Assembly (NCBI RefSeq): GCF_030408835.1
Contig: NZ_CP047357.1
Span: forward strand, 868,001 to 932,000
DNA: 64,000 nt
Origin: Corynebacterium freneyi
GTDB lineage: Bacteria > Actinomycetota > Actinomycetes > Mycobacteriales > Mycobacteriaceae
Reading direction: 5' to 3'
The position numbers and the translations under genes were made by a program. This document shows, one piece after another, positions 59,077-64,000 of the stretch (position 1 is the first letter of the stretch; every line of letters starts with the position of its first letter). The notes beneath the pieces are model-generated. The model was not told where the DNA came from. It did no database searches and was given only the letters and a program-made list of their open reading frames with translations.

Positions 59077-60459
59077 ATGAAGCTCAGCAAGAATGAAGCG
59101 GCTCTGGTGGCGAAGTTGGAGAACCTCGCGGTCCGCCAGGATCGGGTTGATGCGGAGAACCTCGCCTACTACCTGGGTAAGCAGAACATCGAGTTCTTGG
59201 GGCTGCGGCTGCGCGAGGAGTGGCTGCGGCAGGCTTTCCCGCTGATGTGGTGCCGGACTCTGGTGCAGGCCGTGGTGGAGCGGCAGAACATTCAGCGGTT
59301 GCTGCGACGAGGCGTCGACACCGAGGACGAGGACCTGCGTCGTTACTGGGAAACCTCGGACATGGACATTCAGTTCCCGACGTTCGCGTCGAACCTGGGG
59401 ATCTACGGCCGTGCCGTGATGACCGTGTCCTCGGATCCAGTCAGCGGTCGGCCGCGGATCGTGGTGGAGCCGGTGCGGGCGATTACCGTGCTGGTCAATG
59501 AGCTTGGGGAGACGCTGGCGGCGCTTCGCCGGTACTACGACGCGGACTCCCGGGAAGTGCGGCGGGTGCTGTACCTGCCGGACTCGACCATCGAGATCAA
59601 GGGGCGGGGCACGGGCGGTCAGGTCACGGCGCGGCATGAGCATGGACTTGGTCGGGTGCCGGTGGTGATGGCCGTGATGCATGACGTCGATGGCAAGCGC
59701 ACGGGTTCGCCGGTGTTTGAGCCGATCAAGCGGTTGGCGGACACGTCGGCGGAGACGCTGCTCAACGCCCGGGTGGCGCTGGAGACGGTGGCGGCGCCGC
59801 AGAAGGTCTTGATCGACGCGGCGGCCCGGGTCGTGGACCAGGACGGCAACGAGGTGGACATCTACGAGGCGTTCTATGACTCAATGCTGCGGGTGTTCTC
59901 GTCGGGGGATGGCGGCGCCCATGAGTCGAAGGCTCAGGTTTTGCAGCTGGCCGGCGCGGACATGTCCGGGTTCTTTCAGGCGATCACGACCCTGGGGCAG
60001 CAGGCGGCGTCGGCAACGGGGTTGCCGATGCGGATGTTTGGTCACGTCACGGCGAATCCGCCGTCGGAGACGACGGTGCGCGGTGAGGAGGCCCGGTTGG
60101 TGCGGCTGGTTGAGCTGCACAACCAGGCGTGCGGCGCGGCGATCGGTTGGGCGCTGTCTATCTCTGACCGGCTGGAGTCCGGGGTGTGGCCGGAGCACGG
60201 TGCGATCGATGTGTCGTGGCGCGACCCGGGCACTCCGACGGAGGCGCAGCACGCCGACGCGATCACGAAGTACGTCCAGACCGGCGTGATGTCACGCCGG
60301 TCGGCGCTGGAGGAGCTGGGCTGGTCGGATACCCGCATCAACCGAGAAATGGACCGTCTGCGCGCGGAGGCGGAGGAGCAGGACTTCGGTTACCGGTCGC
60401 TGGCCCGCGGGGTCATCGAGGCGGACGTGATCGACTCGGAGTCGATCCACGATGCGTAG
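59077..60459 (+). CDS. Portal protein (SPP1 Gp6-like)
   Basis: A 460-residue protein: LAYYLGKQNIEFLGLRLREE, WCRTLVQAVVERQNIQRLLR near the start; the stem/crown region includes RLADTSAETLLNARVALETV; wing and C-terminal helices end the protein. Portals form the dodecameric gateway for DNA. Follows the terminase by 12 bases with AGGAGGGGCG as ribosome site. Confidence 0.9.
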   Translation: MKLSKNEAALVAKLENLAVRQDRVDAENLAYYLGKQNIEFLGLRLREEWLRQAFPLMWCRTLVQAVVERQNIQRLLRRGVDTEDEDLRRYWETSDMDIQFPTFASNLGIYGRAVMTVSSDPVSGRPRIVVEPVRAITVLVNELGETLAALRRYYDADSREVRRVLYLPDSTIEIKGRGTGGQVTARHEHGLGRVPVVMAVMHDVDGKRTGSPVFEPIKRLADTSAETLLNARVALETVAAPQKVLIDAAARVVDQDGNEVDIYEAFYDSMLRVFSSGDGGAHESKAQVLQLAGADMSGFFQAITTLGQQAASATGLPMRMFGHVTANPPSETTVRGEEARLVRLVELHNQACGAAIGWALSISDRLESGVWPEHGAIDVSWRDPGTPTEAQHADAITKYVQTGVMSRRSALEELGWSDTRINREMDRLRAEAEEQDFGYRSLARGVIEADVIDSESIHDA

Positions 60460-61591
60460 CGCTTACGACCGGCTCCCCAGGTCGGTGCGGCTGTATGAGG
60501 ACGCCCGCCAGGAAGTCACCCGTGACCTGTTGCGGCGGGTCGGGAGGCGGTGGCCGCGTGAGGCGCCGCAAGACCCGGCCGGGTGGTTCGCCCGCAACGC
60601 AGACGGGTACGCCACCGACGTGACCATGGCGCAGCTGGAGGCCGCGCTGATCTCCGAGTGGTCGGTGGACAATGCGCTGGCTGCCCAGGGTATGGAGGTC
60701 CGCGACGCGCCTCGCACCAACCCCTTGGCGTTCGCGTCGACCGACGCGTCGGGCCGTCCGGTGATGGGGCAGGCGTATGCCAGCGCGGGGATGGTCGGCG
60801 GCACCGTTGACGCGGTGCGCGAGGCTGGCGGTGACGTGGCTGCGGCGCGTGCCCTGGCGTGGCGTCGGGCCGGTAACTCGCTTGTGCTGGCGACGCAGAC
60901 GATCCTGTCGGACACGTCACGGTCGGTGAAGTCCGCTCGAATGCTCGCCCAGGACACCGGGTGGGTGCGGGTGCTCACGCCGCCGTCGTGCCCCAGGTGC
61001 GTGGTGACCGCCGGCAAGTTCCACAGGTCGCCGACGGCGGATTTCGACCGGCACCCCGGGTGCGACTGCACTCAAATGCCGACGCGGGACGAGTACCCCG
61101 ACTGGGCGGTGGACGCGCGTGCGTATTTCGACTCGCTGACCGAGGACGAGCAGAATGCCACGTTCGGCATGTCGGCGGCGCGGGCGATGCGCGACGGCGC
61201 CGACCCTTCCCAGGTGATCAACGCCCGGCGCGGCATGTCCACGACGACGGATCGTTTCGGCTACCGGCGGGTGACGACGACGGAAGGCACCACGAAGCGT
61301 GGCTGGGCATCCAGGTACCTGCGGGAGAACTACAACGCATCTCTGAAAAAGCAGCGCGGCTCCCGGTACCGGCGCATGGACCGGCCGCGTTTGACGCCGG
61401 AGGAGATCTACCGGATCGCCGGTGATGACCGAGATCTGGCGATGAGCTTGCTGCACAAGAACGGCTACTACCTCGACGCCTCGCCGGGGCTGACGGGACG
61501 GCAGTCGCACTACCCGCGTGACCCGGAGTTGCAGCAGGCCACCGTGCGGGCGAACGAGCGGATGAAACGGCGCGGCGTGACGCCGCCATGA
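60452..61591 (+). CDS. MuF-like minor head protein
   Basis: A 379-residue protein. The Mu gpF-like domain is marked by SCPRCVVTAGKFHRSPTADF and DRHPGCDCTQMP, the Cys/His cluster of these minor capsid proteins. N-terminal helices include VTMAQLEAALISEWSVDNAL. It is injected or sits near the portal. Starts 8 bases before the portal stop. Confidence 0.85.
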   Translation: MRSAYDRLPRSVRLYEDARQEVTRDLLRRVGRRWPREAPQDPAGWFARNADGYATDVTMAQLEAALISEWSVDNALAAQGMEVRDAPRTNPLAFASTDASGRPVMGQAYASAGMVGGTVDAVREAGGDVAAARALAWRRAGNSLVLATQTILSDTSRSVKSARMLAQDTGWVRVLTPPSCPRCVVTAGKFHRSPTADFDRHPGCDCTQMPTRDEYPDWAVDARAYFDSLTEDEQNATFGMSAARAMRDGADPSQVINARRGMSTTTDRFGYRRVTTTEGTTKRGWASRYLRENYNASLKKQRGSRYRRMDRPRLTPEEIYRIAGDDRDLAMSLLHKNGYYLDASPGLTGRQSHYPRDPELQQATVRANERMKRRGVTPP

Positions 61592-61609
61592 ACCTGACGG
61601 AGGACACAC

Positions 61610-62182
61610 ATGTGGAAGAACACGCGGCCGTGGCTGCGGTACATCGAGGGCATCGACGGTGCCCAGGCTGGTTCCGGAGGAGACCCGGCGCCGCCTGAGC
61701 CCCAGCAGCCCGCCCCGGCACAGCCGGAGAAGGGCGGGGACCAGAACGGCGACAAGTCCAGCGGTGACGAGCCGCCGGCTCCCGCCCCCGAGCCCGTGGT
61801 TACCCCGCCGGAACCGGCCGGGGATTCGGAACCGCCCGCGAAGCCCGCGGCGAAGCCGGATACCGATGACCCGCGGGACACGGAGCTGGAGGCCATGCGC
61901 CAGCAGCTCAAGGAGCTGTCCGAGTGGCGCGACAAGGAAGTCGCCCGCGCCCGCGACGCAATGGCTGCGGACGTGGTTAAGGCTGCTGGGCTGCCCGACG
62001 TGTTCGCGTCGAGGCTGCGGGGAGATTCCCGCGAGCAGCTGGAAGCGGACGCGAAGGAGATCGCGGCGGTCATCGGCCAGGTGTCGAGCCGCGGAGCGGT
62101 CGACCCGTCGCAGGGACGAAGCGGCGGCCCCGTGGCCGCCACCATCGAGGACGCCATCAAGGCGCACTACGGCATCAACTAA
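61610..62182 (+). CDS. Capsid scaffolding protein
   Basis: A 190-residue protein: a Pro/Glu/Asp-rich disordered N-terminal half, then a coiled-coil (ELEAMRQQLKELSEWRDKEV) and a C-terminal ATIEDAIKAHYGIN tail. Its place just before the major capsid gene and composition fit a scaffold removed after assembly. Confidence 0.8.
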   Translation: MWKNTRPWLRYIEGIDGAQAGSGGDPAPPEPQQPAPAQPEKGGDQNGDKSSGDEPPAPAPEPVVTPPEPAGDSEPPAKPAAKPDTDDPRDTELEAMRQQLKELSEWRDKEVARARDAMAADVVKAAGLPDVFASRLRGDSREQLEADAKEIAAVIGQVSSRGAVDPSQGRSGGPVAATIEDAIKAHYGIN

Positions 62183-62203
62183 CCCCATCTGAGAGGAGCC
62201 AAC

Positions 62204-63178
62204 ATGGCTATCACTCTGGCTCAGGCCAAGCTCAACACCCAGGACGACTACGACACCACGGTCATCGATGAGTTCCGCAAGGATTCGCCGCTGCTCGACG
62301 CGCTGCCGTTCCAGCAGGCCGTCAACCCGGCTGGTGGCGGCGCGACGCTCGACTTCTCCTACCGCCGTCTGGTCACCCAGGCGACCGCCGAGACCCGTGC
62401 GATCGGCGAGGAGTACAGCAAGCAGAACGTCACGACCGAGAAGATCACCGGCACCCTGGCCGAGATCGGTGGCGCCTACGAGATCGACCGCCGCATCGCC
62501 CACCTCGGCGCGGCGGCGACCGACGAGATCGCGCTGCAGACCGCCCAGAAGATCAAGGCCGCCCGCGCGAAGTTCAACGACGAGGTCATCAACGGCGACG
62601 TCGGTGTCGACGCCAACGGCTTCGATGGTCTGGACAAGGCCTTGACCGGCTCGTCGACCGAACTGACCGGTGGGAAGGACTGGACCGCGTTCACCGACGC
62701 CGCGTCGTACCTCGCGGTGCTCGACGACCTCGACGAGCTGCAGTCCGAGCTCGACGGCCCGGGCTCCCTGCTCATCGCCAACAAGGCGGTGCTGGCGAAG
62801 ATCCGTGCGGCCGCGCGCCGCGCCAACATGTACACCAAGTCCCCGGTCGACGGCCTGACCACTCCGGCCGGCGCCCCGCTGACCCGCGAGATGGTCGGCG
62901 ACCTGGTCCTCGTCGAGGCCGGCACCAAGGCCGGGTCGAATGACCCGGTCATCCCGGTCGACAGTGGCGAAGGCACCACGGACATCTACATCGTCCGCCT
63001 CGGCCTCGATGGCTTCCACGGCATGACCACCGCCGGCGGCAACATCGTCCGCACCAAGCTGCCGGACTTCTCCACCGCTGGCGCGGTGAAGACCGGCGAG
63101 GTGTACCTCGAGAACGTCGGTGTGGCGCTGAAGGCCACGAAGGCCGCGGCGGTTCTGCGTGGCGTGAAGGTGCGCTAA
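62204..63178 (+). CDS. Major capsid protein
   Basis: A 324-residue HK97-fold protein. N-terminal arm AQAKLNTQDDYDTTVIDEFR, E-loop-like RRLVTQATAETRAIGEEYSK, then YEIDRRIAHLGAAATDEIAL, INGDVGVDANGFDGLDKALT and the central LLIANKAVLAKIRAAARRAN helix. The strongly optimised codon use (C-ending throughout) fits the most abundant virion protein. AGAGGAG before ATG. Confidence 0.9.
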   Translation: MAITLAQAKLNTQDDYDTTVIDEFRKDSPLLDALPFQQAVNPAGGGATLDFSYRRLVTQATAETRAIGEEYSKQNVTTEKITGTLAEIGGAYEIDRRIAHLGAAATDEIALQTAQKIKAARAKFNDEVINGDVGVDANGFDGLDKALTGSSTELTGGKDWTAFTDAASYLAVLDDLDELQSELDGPGSLLIANKAVLAKIRAAARRANMYTKSPVDGLTTPAGAPLTREMVGDLVLVEAGTKAGSNDPVIPVDSGEGTTDIYIVRLGLDGFHGMTTAGGNIVRTKLPDFSTAGAVKTGEVYLENVGVALKATKAAAVLRGVKVR

Positions 63179-63180
63179 TC

Positions 63181-63525
63181 ATGGCGACGATTACCGTTCG
63201 CGCCCCCGTGCGGGATTTCAAGGGCGTCGTCGCCGGCGTCGTCTTCACCGGTGGGGTGGCGACCGTCGACGACGAGAAGCACGCCGCTGCGGTGGCGTAC
63301 TTCCGGCGCAAGGGCTACCGGTTCGGCGACGACGCTGGTGGGAAGTCCACCGCCGGGGAGCCGGAGGCCGGTGCCGTCACGGAGCCGGCGCCGGAGCCCG
63401 GCGGGACTGGCTTGTCCGACAAGACCCCGGTCGCTGAAGTCCGGGCGCACGCCGAGGGGCTGGGAATCGACACGGAGGGCAAGTCCAAGAAGGTTCTCCT
63501 GGCCATGATCGCCGACATCGAGTAA
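63181..63525 (+). CDS. Head protein with C-terminal SAP/Rho-N-like motif
   Basis: A 114-residue protein. First 50 residues are beta-rich (ATITVRAPVRDFKGVVAGVV). A Glu/Pro/Gly-rich linker leads to LSDKTPVAEVRAHAEGLGID, TEGKSKKVLLAMIADIE, a helix-extended-helix unit like SAP/Rho-N domains in phage capsid-associated proteins. Starts 2 bases after the capsid stop. Confidence 0.65.
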   Translation: MATITVRAPVRDFKGVVAGVVFTGGVATVDDEKHAAAVAYFRRKGYRFGDDAGGKSTAGEPEAGAVTEPAPEPGGTGLSDKTPVAEVRAHAEGLGIDTEGKSKKVLLAMIADIE

Positions 63526-63536
63526 GGAGGTCGCCG

Positions 63537-63941
63537 GTGGAGTACTTCACGGATGACCTGTCCGAGGTGTGGCCGGGTCTCGACTCCGAGCAGGCCCGAA
63601 AGGTCACTCGCTGGTTGGGGCGGGCCGAGGGAATCATCGACGCGCGGTTTCCGGACTTGTCCGGCCGCGTCGACCGGGGTGAGATTTCCCGGGCGGTCGT
63701 CGGCGGTGTCGTCGAGGAGATGGTCAGTCGGGCGCTGGCTGCGGATGACCGGGACGGAATCCGGTCGGAGCAGTTGCCCGAGTGGCAGGTCGAGTACGAC
63801 ACCGGCACCGGCCTGGGGCAGGGGAGCACCCTGTATCTGACGACGGACGAGTACGCGCTACTAGCGCCGCGCTCCAGCGGCGTCCGGATCGGCTCGATGA
63901 GGATGGCGAGGTCGTATGAAGTCCATGACCCGACTCCGTGA
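63537..63941 (+). CDS. Head-tail adaptor (Gp19/Gp15/Gp42-like)
   Basis: A 134-residue protein: YFTDDLSEVWPGLDSEQARK, VTRWLGRAEGIIDARFPDLS at the N-terminus and a C-terminal beta part (STLYLTTDEYALLAPRSSGV). This is the usual first connector after the capsid genes. GTG start after AAGGAGG. Confidence 0.8.
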   Translation: MEYFTDDLSEVWPGLDSEQARKVTRWLGRAEGIIDARFPDLSGRVDRGEISRAVVGGVVEEMVSRALAADDRDGIRSEQLPEWQVEYDTGTGLGQGSTLYLTTDEYALLAPRSSGVRIGSMRMARSYEVHDPTP

Positions 63942-64000
63942 GCACCTCGAATCCGGGTGGGTGCTGACCCTGCCGGGTGAGGGTTTCGTCATTGACGAAA
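63916..64000 (+). CDS. Next head-tail connector gene, partial
   Basis: Begins MKSMTRLREHLESGWVLTLP and runs off the right edge. It overlaps the adaptor stop by 26 bases; an ATG at 63925 is an alternative start. Position suggests a head-closure or stopper protein; the visible part is too short to classify. Confidence 0.5.
   Translation, partial: MKSMTRLREHLESGWVLTLPGEGFVIDE

Larger units (their letters stand above)
40592..64000. mobile_element. Integrated siphovirus-type prophage, left part; continues past the window
   Basis: From the integrase rightward all genes are phage-like: int, lysogeny module on minus, operator, then a long plus-strand early operon and head genes in the canonical order HNH, terminase small/large, portal, MuF, scaffold, capsid, connectors. 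The order and families indicate a tailed dsDNA temperate phage with an HK97-type head. The left boundary is put just after the host terminator. I could not see an att core, because attR lies outside the window, and no tRNA gene sits at the junction. GC is close to the host. Confidence 0.95.

Noticed and set aside
1..64000. CRISPR arrays, insertion sequences, rRNA genes
   Set aside because: No regularly spaced direct repeats with unique spacers, no transposase and no rRNA sequence seen on either strand.

Overview
The window is 64 kb of high-GC DNA that reads as an actinobacterium of the Corynebacterium type. Pointers are the alkB-rubredoxin-rubredoxin reductase-TetR cluster, an HtaA-like secreted protein, DtxR-like iron boxes, the ykoEDC thiamine transporter behind a TPP riboswitch, many GTGA/ATGA gene overlaps and near-leaderless starts. 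Genus assignment is inference; no rRNA or ordinary tRNA is present to confirm it.

Positions 1-40,590 are host chromosome. The left edge holds an antitoxin-like DNA-binding gene with only a C-terminal scrap of its PIN toxin. Then come selO, a frameshifted conserved gene, a methyltransferase-cupin fusion with a possible iron box, and a MerR regulator coupled to a short pirin-like gene and divergent from a SulP transporter. A complete four-gene Wadjet (JetABCD / MksFEBG) anti-plasmid condensin operon occupies 7084-13980 on the minus strand. After an HD hydrolase, a bile-acid-symporter homologue and a DsbA/FrnE oxidoreductase comes the alkane hydroxylase operon (20175 down to 16820), whose promoter carries an 11-bp-arm palindrome suited to its own TetR regulator. 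Cell-envelope and secreted proteins follow (HtaA-like, CapA, a serine hydrolase, lipoproteins), then a patatin, two peptidases, a GH13 enzyme, a large GT-C-like membrane protein, the thiamine uptake operon with an added P-loop kinase, a YdcF protein and an acyl-CoA dehydrogenase with a palindromic operator.

From about 40,590 to beyond the right edge lies an integrated siphovirus-type prophage. It has a tyrosine integrase, a superinfection lipoprotein candidate, an ImmA/IrrE peptidase and a repressor on the minus strand. Across an operator region with TTGCA half-sites, everything else runs on the plus strand: Cro-like protein, antirepressor, a 569-base untranslated leader with a boxA/rrn-leader-like motif and a tRNA-like 3' half, and a packed early operon. 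The early operon carries a YqaJ exonuclease, a RecT-like annealing protein, SSB, a replication initiator and a RusA resolvase. The late region has HNH nuclease, small and large terminase, portal, MuF-like protein, scaffold, major capsid and head-tail connectors; tail and lysis genes and the right attachment site lie outside the window.

The strongest unusual signal is inside the phage replication gene. Nine near-identical 17-base units (49704-49876) are placed exactly at multiples of 12 bases, so they are both an iteron array and an in-frame peptide repeat. This looks like a lambda-O-style origin embedded in the initiator gene. The complete Wadjet operon is the main known defence system here.
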